This document shows positions 11,501-23,929 of a DNA stretch of 64,000 nucleotides, piece after piece. A program made the translations under genes and the position numbers. The stretch's first letter is position 1; every line of letters begins with the position of its first letter. The stretch comes from Branchiostoma floridae (taxonomy: Eukaryota; Chordata; Leptocardii; Amphioxiformes; Branchiostomatidae), in assembly GCF_000003815.2 (NCBI RefSeq), contig NC_049985.1, positions 22,927,862 through 22,991,861 of the forward strand, in the 5' to 3' direction. The notes below the pieces were generated by a model. The model saw nothing but the letters and a program-made list of their open reading frames with translations. It had not been told where the DNA came from and did not search any database.

Positions 11501-12090
11501 GTTGTTATTTTTATTTCAAAACTGTTTTTATGATTTATTGGTCCAAGATGGATGTTTACTACTTCCTGCTATATGTATATATATATATTCCAATATATTT
11601 TACGTTTTACATCTATTCAAACCTATCTTGGTAATGATCTTTCTGCCTCTTGATTTCTTATGATTTTATTTTATAAGGATTCCATTGGAAATCATGTACA
11701 AAGCTATTAAATTCAGCTACCAAGTTATTAATGATAACTGGACCATTGATAATATGCATCTTTCCAAGTTCTTTACTTGATATTACCCTTCCGTGCTTTA
11801 AAATAAGCAATTTTCCAATAAACTTCCAAAAAGCAATTTTTCATGATGTGACAGTATTCTAGTTAGTCCACTTTGTCGATTTTACCGATATTCTTTCAAC
11901 CGAACCAGACACATTTCGAGTAACCCTTACCTTTACATACCTGGTTTCAACTAACACTGCTCTGGCATCAGAAAACATTAGAGCACCAACATTAATTCAA
12001 CACCATTGCTTTGGGGGCATTTGTCAAACATTGCCAATCTAGGAAGGATTGAACTTGAGACCTTTGACACCTTAGAAAATTCTGCAACAA
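8526..12090. other. Intergenic DNA, nothing specific
   Basis: AT-rich sequence. It contains a short (GA)n run near 9778-9795 and a run of 14 C at 11295-11308. Reading frames here (for example 10632-11009) are short, AT-rich and unlike any protein I know. I see no gene. Confidence 0.5.
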
Positions 12091-12092
12091 TT

Positions 12093-12181
12093 AAGGGTAA
12101 CGGTAAGTTCGTCTCAGCTCAACCGCAACCGATTGAGCAAAATTGAGGTTGCATCTCCAAAATTAACAACTTACCGCCCTT
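12093..12181. repeat. Short foldback
   Basis: The inverted arms are AAGGGTAACGGTAAGTT (12093-12109) and AACTTACCGCCCTT (12168-12181). They match apart from a 3-nt insertion and enclose about 58 nt. It could be a very small MITE or a solo hairpin. Confidence 0.4.
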
Positions 12182-12419
12182 ATTTTTGTAAACGATAGCC
12201 TGATTCAGAAAAAAAATGTTTCTCATAACATTTTGTTGGGGGAATTGTAAATCGTAACGTATATTCTTAAGTCATTAAACGTAGACAGAACTTAAAGGGA
12301 GCTAGTGAGGCTAAGGGAGGGAAAGGATTGAAGCTTGTCCAAACCCTTCATCACTAGCGCCCATTAGAGTTCAATGGGATCAACCTTCTGTGACCCTTTG
12401 CATGACCTTCTTGATAATA

Positions 12420-14330
12420 ATGTCGTCTTGGGATGATCATGTTTAACGAAGCCCGTGATATGCACTTAATCAAAAAATGATGTCTTGTACTTGAGATACC
12501 CCCATTACTCCCATACTGTTTAAACTGTCAGTGAAAGGATATACAAATGTATCAGTATTTGTTCAACGATGATTCTGTATATTGACTATCTATAGATCTA
12601 CGTAATATCATGTTGGGATAATCATGGTCTTCTTTTTACGAAGCCCGTGAGATGCACTTACTCCTGAAATAATGTATTGCACTTGAGATACCCGCACTAT
12701 TTAGATACTGTTTTTACTTTCAGTGAAACGATACACAAAAGTACGAATCAGTATTTGTTCAACGATTGTTCTGTCTACTGCCTATCTACGTAATCTACCA
12801 CCATCCTTCAAAGAGCACAAAGTTCAAAGTCTCTATCCACGGATCAAGTCTCATTTTGGAGCTTCTCTAATCATGACCTTCGGGGTTGTACGAGGCATTG
12901 GTAATGGTACGTCCTGGTCATCAATTCTGGACATCCCTGTCTTCAGATCCACCCATGAACCGCGCTCAAAACCGTGTTGGGATAATCATGATCTCCCTTT
13001 AACGAAGCCCATGAGATGTAAGTCCTGAAACAATGCCTTGCACTTCAGATTTCGCATTATTTCCATACTGTTTTCACTGTCAGTGAAACGATATACAAAT
13101 GTACCTTATAATATGAATCAGTATTTCTTCAACCATGATTCTGTCTATTGCCCATCTAGAATCATCTTTGAAAGAACATAGGTTCAAAGACTCTATCCAC
13201 GGATCAAGTCTGCTTTTGGGCTTCTCTAATCATGACCTTCAAGGTTGTACGAGGCATTGGTAATGGTACGTCCTGGTCATCAATTCTGGACACCCCTGTC
13301 TTCAGATCCACCCATGAACCGCTCTCAAAATCGTGTTGGGATAACCATGGTCTTCCTTTAACGAAGCCCATGAGATGCAAGTCCTGAAAAAATGCCTTTC
13401 ACTTGAGATTTCGCATTATTTCTATACTGTTTTCACTGTCAGTGAAACGATATACAAATGTAACTAAAAATATGAATCAGTATTTCTTCAACCATGATTC
13501 TGTCTACTGCTCATCTACCACCATCCTTCAAAGAACAGAAGTTCAAAGTCTCTATCTACGGATCAAGTCTCCTTTTCGGGCTTCTCTAATCATGACCTTC
13601 AAGGCTGAACGAGGCATTGGTAATGGTACGTCCTGGTCATCAATTCTGGACACCCCTGTCTTCAGATCCACCCCTGATCTGCACTCGAAATCGTGTTGAG
13701 ATAATCATGGTCTGCCTTTAACGAAGCCCATGAGATGCACTTAGTCCTGAAACAATGCCCTGCACTTGAAATTTACATATTATCTCTAATCTGTTTTTGA
13801 TTTCAGTGAAACGTTATACTGTACAAAGTACCTCAGAATCAGTATCTGTTCAACGATGATTCTGTATATTGACAATCTATAGATCTACGTAATATCGTGT
13901 TGGGATAATCATGGTCTCCCTTTAACGAAGCCCGTGAGATGCACTTACTCCTGAAATAATGTATTGCACTTGAGATACCCCTATTATTTAGATACTGTTT
14001 TTACTTTCAGTGAAACGATATACAAATGTACCTTATAATATGAATCAGTATTTCTTCAACCATGATTCTGTCTACTGCTCATCTACCATCATCCTTCAAA
14101 GAACAGAAGTTCAAAGTCTCTATCCACGGATCAAGTCTTCTTTTGGGGCTTCTCTAATCATGACCTTCAAGGTTGTACGAGGTATTGGTAATGGTACGTC
14201 CTGGTCATCACTCCCGGCCATCCCTGTCTTTAGATCCACCCATGAACCGCTCTCCAAATCTCTCTTTTATCTCTCATTACATTCTGACCTCGCAGATCTC
14301 ATCGGCAATCGATGAAGCCTAGCACCCATC
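12420..14330. repeat. Satellite-like array with long (~360 bp) and short (~190-200 bp) units
   Basis: The anchor phrase CAGTGAAACGATATACAAA recurs at about 12532, 12721, 13081, 13440, 13806 and 14010, giving spacings of 190, 360, 359, 366 and 204. Units starting near 12721, 13081, 13440 and 14010 contain a central block of about 165 bp (TCCACGGATCAAGTC to TCCACCCATGAACCG). The short spacings reflect units that lack that block, or are fused across it. About 100-codon frames open across some long units, but stops and indels differ between copies, so I treat it as non-coding. Confidence 0.8.
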
Positions 14331-14605
14331 AACGCTGCGCATCGCCTTGAGAAGCAATTACGTTTTACTTGTCAATAAAAGAGGAGTAACACAATTACAA
14401 GTTTGGCTATAGAAAATGCCGTAAATCAACCACATGCGAAAGTGAGTTTGTAAAGATGTACACAAAAGCCTGGAGGGTCATTCTGGTGTTGGTATCAGAT
14501 GTTGTTATCAGTTCGATCCCTTGTAAGTACATTAGAGTTACAAGGACGTCCGGGACTGATATGTCACTAGATCACACTGTCTCAATGTGATAGAAGGTCA
14601 GCAAT

Positions 14606-14845
14606 GTGAACATCTCTTGTAGTCTTTTTTTGCTAAGTGAAATCAAAGTTTATTGCACAACAATTGTAACAGGTACAATAAAAGGCAAGTGACGGTATCT
14701 AAATTTAGTACACGTATCACAATGTGCGTTTGAAGGCGAATGATATGAATATCTCTTGTAGTCTTTTTTTTAAAGTAAATTCAAAGTTATTTGCACAGCA
14801 ATTTTAACAATGCAAGGCAAGTAATGTATATAGTACACGTGTAAG
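14606..14845. repeat. Duplicated inverted 3'-end motif
   Basis: The phrase CATCTCTTGTAGTCTTTTTT occurs at about 14610, followed by minus-strand TTGTGCAATAAAC. A diverged second copy starts about 14750. Both carry the reverse complement of the repeat-family 3' end seen at 6197-6233. They are probably minus-strand retroelement ends. Confidence 0.45.
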
Positions 14846-15235
14846 ACATCTGGCTATGCAGTGACATTGATCTAATACAATACAAGGCATGTATATTGTA
14901 GGCTATACAACATTGAGAGAGTCAAACTAACGCGTTACGTAGGTTCTATACATGAGCCTTGTCTATTGACTGTGGGATATTACAGTCTATGAACAAAGTT
15001 TAATGTTCCTTGTAGAAGAGTTGCTTGGCATCAGGTTTTGCCTTTGATTCATTGGGGGTTACTCTGTGGTCAAGCGGGTTTGAATTTCTTTCAGATCAGT
15101 GTTCACATGCAAATTAAGCCTTAGCCTAACTATGCCTGATAAGGCCAAAAGCGAATGTGTGTGGCATAATCAGCAGTTTTGTATTTCACCAAATCTTCTG
15201 CAATCATATGCATAGGCTTCATTTTTCTGCGTTAT

Positions 15236-15448
<213 letters not shown>

Positions 15449-17840
15449 ACACAAGGAGGGCGTTCTCTAGAGTAATTAACACATCCACTGATTACAAAAT
15501 TTTTTACCTAGTACTCTTATCTTTTATTGCATGTCAAATTGTTGCAATGTTTTTCAAAATTTTCTCATGTACACGTATAGTAACCGTTAGCACGCAGAGG
15601 CGATCAAATCCAACCATTAACACTTGAGCCTCCACAAGGGAGTTGTTGTAATTGCACAGTGGAATTCCCTCAGCAGTATTTGAACATTTCGAGGGCAGAG
15701 TTATTGGCGAAGGAGCAATTATTCTCTCCACAGTACTCTGGAACTAGGGGTGACGTGATCGCCAGTTACTCGCCGGAGTCCCGAGGGATTACGGAAAATT
15801 GACCGTTAATCATGGCCGCCATTTAGAGGTAGAATAAATCCATACCTCCCAAGGCTACATAACAACTTCACTTTTGACTTGCTACATTACTACGTCTTAT
15901 TGACATATACACAGGCTTTACAAACAGATTGGTGCTCTGACATTCTTTTAAGAATACTTAGAAATAAAAACTATATCTCTGAATCAAAGTTTATCACACG
16001 TGCTCATACAAATGTAATATTCAATTTTTGTTGGTGACCAACAATTTGTGTAAAAGTGTGGAGCAACCGAAAATCAAGAGAGATCTTTGAATTGAAGATG
16101 CCTCGATGAAGGTAACACATCCACATAAGAATATGTACCAAATAAAAGTCACTAGCAATCATACCAAGTTTCTTGACTGTTATATGACATAATACAAAAT
16201 GATATCTAGATCGAACAGAAGACTATTGCCGTTTGTTCTACCATTATACGACATAGTATAGTTTATAATGTCGTAGTGTATAATATATCATACTGCTGAG
16301 AATAAGGCATTGTTTAAGTAGTGTACTCGTATGTGAACGAAGGTATCAAATGTTTATCAGTATATATGGAAAGCTGTCAGTTCAATATGGGAGTTCAATA
16401 CCAACCCCGCTCGCCACAATTCGCTTTTGAATTTGTCGACGGCTCAAAACGACCAGAGGACTTTTTTTTTTACTACTTGTAAAGTGATGAAGTGGGGAGA
16501 AATTTCTAATAACTGTGCGCCGGAAGTTCGATACATTTGGCGTCAGCTTATCGACTGTCGACACTTAGAACGGACCATTAACGGATTCTGATGTTTGTCT
16601 CGTTTCGTCCGTCATGATTGTAGCTCAAGGCATACTTCTCCTAAGTGTGCTTTGTTTTGTATGCATCACACTTGCTTCTACCTCAAAAGTATGCCTTGGC
16701 CTATTTGAGCTATTCTAAATTAAGCATCATTGGGACAATTAGTGGCTTATCGGTCACAGTCACCAGACTATATATAAGTTATTTTATGCTTAGTGTCTGA
16801 GAAATAAAAACTTATATAGATATGAAGACATACTATAATCAAGAATAGTTTGCCTTGCATACATCTAATTTGCTTTTTCCTTGATGATGACGATGTTTTT
16901 ACCTTGACAGTAGGTATTTGCCAATTTAAAACTGAAGGTAAAAGTACTTTTTAGTTTATTATTATTAGATCTTCATTCAAATTATTATCAGTAAATACTT
17001 AGAAATATTTTACGTCAACCTTACAGAGCCTTGCGTCCTAACTCACTTCTATGATCTTTTTTTTTTCAAATAAAGTGTTATAACTAAACGCAGAACCATC
17101 ACACGTAAAAATATTTTTGAAATATCTTAGAAAATACACGTCTGCAGAGTCTTGCGTCTACAAGAAACTCGCTCCTACATATTATTTCTGTCAAAACGCA
17201 CACATTCAATAAACCCACTTAATTAATATACACCTCATGCAGACCAAAATCAATTTGCTGCCAACTTTGTAACCAAATATACTTAAACAGTGATGAATAC
17301 ACTATACTTTCTTGCATGTATGTATCTATTCTTCTGTCGATTTTGACAGATGAGTAGGCAAACAGTCATTTACAGAGGTAACTTAATAGGTAGTTAGAAG
17401 CTGATTTGTTTTTTCCTTGTTTCTTATTTATGTAATGTTTAGTTATTACTTTGATAATCATATGGAATTTAGATATTATACATTGAACTCAAGTGCTTCT
17501 TTCACCTAAATTGTTTGATACCTTGCTGCGATTTTCTGTATTTTCTTTGATATAAGCTAACAGTTTATGACCTGTTTGCCTGACCTGCACATGACCTCTA
17601 CCCCCTCATCTAATGATACTCATAGTCAAACGGGTGCAAGAACTGCCATATGTGAGACGGCCCCAACAGATACAACTCTGTTATTTGGAGTTTTCGCCTC
17701 CTAGGAGGACTTCCGTCCAAGGACGCAAGGGGTTCCTCCTACTCCTGACTCTTAAGTATTAATGGGTGCGTCAAGCTTTAAGACCCGCCACTGCCACTAA
17801 TCAAAGCTAGATAATATCTTAACTTGTGTCAAGATAAAAA
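15449..17840. other. Intergenic DNA with a weak foldback at 16627-16715
   Basis: AT-rich sequence without a recognisable gene. At 16627-16715, TAGCTCAAGGCATACTT faces an inverted partner ending near 16715. An ETS-like GCCGGAAGT is at about 16520, but no transcript evidence follows it. Confidence 0.4.
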
Positions 17841-17844
17841 GGTG

Positions 17845-18000
17845 GGATCGCGTGGCTTAATTTGCAGCGCGTTAGTCTCGTGCCCAATAGGTCCCGAGTT
17901 CAAATCCTGCCATGTCACCGATATTGTGCCCTTGAGAATGGCACGTTACGCGATTTTCTTCACTTTCTTGTAAACTGTTCTTAAGCAACTAACTAAGGTA
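17845..18000 (+). mobile_element. tRNA-derived SINE fragment
   Basis: The 5' part resembles elongator tRNA-Met: GCAGCGCGTTAGTCTC, then GGTCCCGAGTTCAAATCC as the B-box region, with a poor A box upstream. It runs into a non-tRNA body (GTCACCGATATTGTGCCCTT, GGCACGTTACGCGATTTTC). That body is the layout of metazoan tRNA-headed SINEs, and this is the arrangement I rely on. The 3' end is not defined. Confidence 0.55.
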
Positions 18001-18857
18001 ATAATTTTCACATGGAAGGTGCTTACTTTGTCGTGTAAATAGACTACAATGAGCACTGTACATCACAAGATCAACAAAACGTGGCAATGGATTTGACATA
18101 TTTCAGTTTAGATCTTGTAACGTTCATTCCTTCGTTCAAAACTATTACAAAGAAAATGAACATAAGAACTTTTTAAATGAATAGAACCCTAGGTATCCCT
18201 AAAAATGTATCTAAAAAGATGTTCCCAAGAAAACTTTAAAATTTTGCATTACAATTGAGTCGATAGCATAAAGACAATGAGATATACATTCGGACGTTTT
18301 GTATGCAGGACAAGCAAACAATGCGACAATCAATGTATTACTCATTGTACCCAACAGGACATATCTATGTTCCGCTATTGAGATGGTCAGCAAGTTGTAA
18401 CATCACAAATACTGGAATCAATAAGATAGTGTCAGAAATGGTTACCTTGTTCGTTTATACCCCTGTCACATTATCCACGATCTTCGGGCGTATCGATGAA
18501 GGATCGGCCATACCTAAGATTGACAGAGGGTTGTGCGTATTTTTCACCTGAAAACCGTCCCTGTCAAATATTAGCAATATTTTGTACCGTGTACAATTGC
18601 TGTGCAATAAAGTTATTACTATAAGCGAGGCTCGGACGATTGCCGCAGATCGTCCGATCGATTTTCGCCAAATGCGACGCAGAGCCATAGCTTAGTCGAT
18701 AATTGATATGGACATGTTTCAGATCAAATCAATCATATTATATTTAAATTTATTATGCAATAATCATCATCCATGCATTTCCGAATTCCATTTCTACGAC
18801 GATTATGCTTCAGGTTTCTTTTATCTGAGTTTGTGTTTGCGTCTCTCTCCCTATCTA
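18001..18857. other. Intergenic DNA with a retroelement-like 3' end
   Basis: It contains TTGTACC...CAATTGCTGTGCAATAAAG at 18583-18614, of the same type as the poly(A) region at 6228. Just downstream is a small hairpin with arms CGGACGAT and ATCGTCCG around 8 nt (about 18635-18658). No gene is recognised. Confidence 0.4.
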
Positions 18858-19111
<254 letters not shown>

Positions 19112-22100
19112 AAGGAAACGAAAGGTACAATTTGATCATGATCCCCTTAGAGATTTTCTAAGGTACTACATCGGAAATGTTTTCATATATCTGATACATG
19201 GAAGCGTCATGTGGGTCCAAAATGGTAATCTTTTAATATACAAACACAGCTTGGATCAATGGCTACATAACTTGGGTTTGTTAATAATTTGACTATATAG
19301 AGGTCGTACTCCTAGCAGCATATCTTTTTCGTTGACCCATTCATCTAAAACAACCTTTGCGATGGCGGAAGTTTCTTTGAATCTCAAAATCAATGACATA
19401 GACCTATGCTTTGTAACAACTACAACCTTAGGGGATATGACCTTGAACCCGTGTATCGGTAAAATACATCATTCTGCAACACTGGGTACGGATTACGCAG
19501 TTATTGGACAACACAGTACAAATGACAGGATGTCCAATACGATATGACAATATTGCGGATAACTATATGTACGGAGAAGGAATATATATTATCTTTATCA
19601 AGGACCTTATGTACACAAATCACTGACAATTACATGTTTTAGTAAGTTATGATATTTTTGGAAAAACGTATGCTAGACCACCGATAATTTTTTTAGATAT
19701 AGTGGTTGCGAATAATATTAAAAGATGTTGACCTGCATCAGAATAATGTGCATGTAGTCAGGTAAAGAGAAATATTGGCGTTGAAGATGTCAAAGAGTTT
19801 GTTAGAACAACGTGACAATTCGTATAACGTACAAATACATATCGGCATGACTTAAGTGAATTAAGAGTCATATCTTTTGATCTTTGCAAGGGAATGTCAC
19901 AAATAGATAGGATCCCCGCATACGGCATTGATAGTGAAGTCTGCAATCTCTAAGCTATCTCGATTGCCTAACTGATTGGGTAAATTAATCGTCTGGTAGA
20001 AGGTCACGGAACGTAATCAACGGACGGTAATTGAAATTGCTTCGTCTGTAAAAATACTGCAATGACGTAGCCTTATTGATGACTACGCCTGCGCAAAGAA
20101 GACTTATGTGAGGTAACAAACTGGTAGTGGCACAGTCTTCGGAAAGCCGACCAACCACCAGGCAGTGGCCATTTCAGCTTCGGCCGCTTTACAAGATCCA
20201 CATCTCATGCTTCATTACAAGGACTTTTTCGGACTTTTCTACCCGGTGCAAATCTTGTTTTGCAATTTACATGGCGTCATTTCTGCAGACATCTTACTCT
20301 TTGTTAAGAGGAGATCGTGAAAAGTGACAAGATATCAGGATGATTTGAGCAGGGACTTACAGATTGCCTGCTGCACCGGCGGTGTGTGACAATCTGCCAG
20401 CGAATCCAAGAGAACCTCCGATTTTTCATGGTAAGTTTTCTGTAACGTTGGTACTTGCCGGTGTTTCTAGAATCTTGGACGTAACACGATGTAGTGTAGA
20501 GTATCTGCAATACACATGTTCACAATTGGTAATGCACGTATTTAGCCCGTTAAAGATACTGTGTAGTAGTTTTCAAAACTCTTATATTATGTAATCGACA
20601 AAAAAAATAAGGGATGGCTTATCCCGCCTAAATACTTGTTACTGAGGTCGTACAGTGGTTCAATTTTTTATCAACAACAAAAAGACTAGTCGTCACCGTT
20701 AAATGACTCTTTCTTCCTGACATTTTCTTTTTTCAAACGGTTTCTTTGAAACGGTGAATGTGCCGCGATGCGTTGAAACTCTAGCGGCATCTTAGGTCTC
20801 ATGGTATAATTATAAGCAAGAAAGGCGAAAGAACTTTCGGCGGGTTAAGTTTCTTTATTAAACTGATTACTTTTGTTGATAAAAGTCATTTAGTACTGTT
20901 CTTTTTTGGTTACCGAAAGAGTTTAATTTGATGGTTTTAATTTGATTTCTAACAGTGTGCAAGTTAAAAGCCTATTATTCTTTTTTTTAAAGAAAGCGTT
21001 GCTCAAATATAGAATACTGCGATGATCACTTATGGTCTCATTGATGAGTTTCTTATTCCCATAGACTTCTATGTTATAATTCGTGGTTTACAAGGGCGCG
21101 TTCATAATGAAGCTACGTGAAATTCTAGCAGATTTTTCATTCTATGTTGAGCACATTTACCCTACATCGAGGGAAAAAAATTGCCAATGTCAAATAGAAA
21201 CTCACTTTTTTTATGGCAATTACAAACTACGATTAGTCAATAACCTACAAAATGCACTTTTTCGCTTTTAGTACCCACTCGGAGTAATACATCAATGAGA
21301 CCTTATAGTCAATTGAATTCTCAGACATCATTTGATACCATCGTTACACTTATATAACAAGCCTGTGTAGCTACATTTAACTGCACCGACATTTTGCGTT
21401 CCAAATTAATCATACCCACTGTGCAATTAACCTTGGAAGGGTCACTTTTGAGTAGGTCATCCACATGTCAGACATCCCTTTTCAATTATATCCCGTGTTA
21501 TTCATATCGTAGGTAACCTTTCCGTTACCTTACATATTCATGACCAAAACCGTTAACGCAATCACTGAGAAGTTGATGAAGAATTGACAAAATTACAAGA
21601 GCTTGAATCTAGTTTTTTTGCTTCATTTATGGCTTTGAAATCATTGCTCTTTATTGTGAACTATTTATTGCGTCGTATTGTTCTTGGTGGCAAACAAAAG
21701 GCATTGGGCACGCAATATGGCATGCCAATTTTATTACTAATGTTTTTCAGATAGGTCATCTTTTATTGATTACACCAAAATTACAATGAAAATAACAAAC
21801 CAATAATTTAGAAAAGATGGAGTGTACCAGAATGTAATGACATTCAATGAAACAATGACGTAATTGTATCCCTCCATTTGTTTGACACTAACACCTTATA
21901 ATAACTTAATTAAATGACAGCAACAGACATTAATGATAAAGTGTACCAGATCAAAAATGACAATCAATCAATGACAGATGACAATCAATTAATCAATCAA
22001 CGACGAATGACATGAAAGAAGAAATTGGTTTGACACTATGAAACCATAACCATCTCATACTGCCGAAATGTAGAACAGAGAGACTAAAATGATCATTCTT

Positions 22101-22855
22101 TTACCAAGCAACACTGCTTCAAGTCCACCATGCCCTTAATGATTCACACCAAATAAAGGTGTACTTCTGTACCTGCTTTTTTATATCTTAGACCTTTGTG
22201 CATTGTAAATTGTATAATGTCGTATAAATATAATTTTCTGTGTTTTAAATTCGCCGTACGTTTTTGGAAGATAAAGTTTCCAGGCACTGTCTATCAGCTA
22301 TAAGTCAGATCATGAAGTCTGCAAAATATTAATAAAGTTTCTTTGCATGATTGAATGACCAGACCGATCTGAAACATACATAACACACCAATTTAAATGT
22401 CAATCCACAACTCACTAATAGTACGATGTTCTAATGAACGTTTGTATGTATCATTAATTTAGCTTCTCGTAGTACTGGAAATGAAGCTTGCAGTAGATCT
22501 AGAAGGTCATTGAAGGGTGGTCGTTAAAGATGAAATGAGACGAAACTGATTGATGTGTAAAGGCAGAGACACGATCAAATAACCAGAAGAAAAAGTCCTT
22601 GGATGTCTGTGATGCGTGCGATTGATGAGGACGTGAGCAATCGGGCATTGGTAAAGCGTGAATATGGCTGGAGGACATGCTGCTTTGGCTTGTCGCAATC
22701 AAAAATGAAGTCCATATGTTTTTTGAATGTAACGAAGGTGATCTCGAACCATTTAGTTTGCTGAAGAGCTATTCTTCTACTAGTCGTGAAAGAGAAAAAG
22801 GCTATAGATATACAGTATTTACAGGTTGTTATTCTTCTTTTTTTTGGATGGGTCG
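19112..22855. other. Intergenic DNA, possible unassigned exon near 20.0-20.4 kb
   Basis: Mostly featureless AT-rich DNA. The block 20030-20430 is more GC-balanced. It contains CCTGCGCA (NRF1-like) near 20090 and ends in an ATG placed against a donor-like GGTAAGTTTTC at 20431. No downstream exon could be found to join it, so it is not annotated as a gene. Confidence 0.3.
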
Positions 22856-22859
22856 ACTA

Positions 22860-23237
22860 CTCTCTCATCGCAGCCAAGGGCTGAATTGCGAGGACCCTAC
22901 AATATGAGGAGCTAAATCGTAAGGGTCTAAAGCGACTTAACATTCGGCGCCACTCAGGTGACCTCAATGTGACAGTTATTGCCCCAGGTGAGGCAATAGG
23001 ACTGTAGGTTTGAACCACACACGCCGGGAAGGACCGGTACCCCTGCTTTTTTCGATACTCTGTTGTACCGGTGGCATTCCTCAAGCTATTTCCGACAAGC
23101 ACTATTAACCATGGCTTAACATCCGCCCTAAGTACTACGATCCGTTACTAGATTGATACGTGTCGGGTGAGCTGCAACAGTCGTGATTCAAACTCAAGGC
23201 CTCTTGGTCCAAACGAATGTTCACCGACTACGCACGA
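22860..23237 (-). mobile_element. tRNA-derived SINE-like element, minus strand
   Basis: Read on the minus strand, the head at 23237-23180 has an A-box-like TGCGTAGTCGG and a B-box-like GAGTTTGAATCAC with tRNA spacing. A body follows, with GTGCTTGTCGGAAATAGC and GGTACCGGTCCTTCCC. The right end near 22860 is estimated. The promoter boxes are degenerate, so the copy is probably dead. Confidence 0.45.
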
Positions 23238-23929
23238 AATGTGGTTTTAAGAGACTAAAAGCACACTTGTATTTGCCAATCTCTGATCTTTTTTTCACTC
23301 CGGTAAAAGGTGATTGTTTTATAAAATATATTTCAATACAATGTCAAAACGTCGGAAACACCAAAGTTTACAAAATAATTATCTACTCGCACAAGCAGTA
23401 ATGTATAGTTACAGTACACGGTCTCTCTAAGACAAGAAAGTAACTTCCAAAAGAAAAAAAAATCTCTTCTAGTAGTGAAAATGGTTAACTGCTATGGAAA
23501 ACACGTAAGGACAGCCCTGTAAATCATCGCTTCTGTGTTATGTATGGGACGCATGCGGTTAGACCTTACTCTATAATGATAAACGGACGCATTAAGATGG
23601 GCAGGAAATGGTGTGTACAGAGTCTATTTCCTGTCTATCGCTATCTCCTTCGCTATTTAACGCACTACTCATCGTATGCATCTACGCCCCGCACTATTGC
23701 ACTCAATTGTATTCATAACAATGGTGATCTGGCGGCTCCTATATACAGTTCTACAAAACGCCGGGTTATTTTTAGTTGATATGAAGACTTCTATCTTCCA
23801 CAATATTCTGACTGTTAGGTTCTTATTTTTTGTGGAAAGAGAAACGTTTCTTCGAATCAGTGCTAATTCAACATTCCTTTGCTATCTTCCTGGGTCCTTT
23901 TAAAATTCGGAAAAGATCTGTCTTCCACA

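Noticed and set aside
12723-14315. Three similar ~100-codon frames as a possible gene family
   Set aside because: They fall in satellite units. Stops and indels differ between units on both strands, so coding constraint is not supported.
20030-20431. Possible first exon and promoter of an unlisted gene
   Set aside because: Only one donor-like site and an NRF1-like motif; no partner exon or homology was found.
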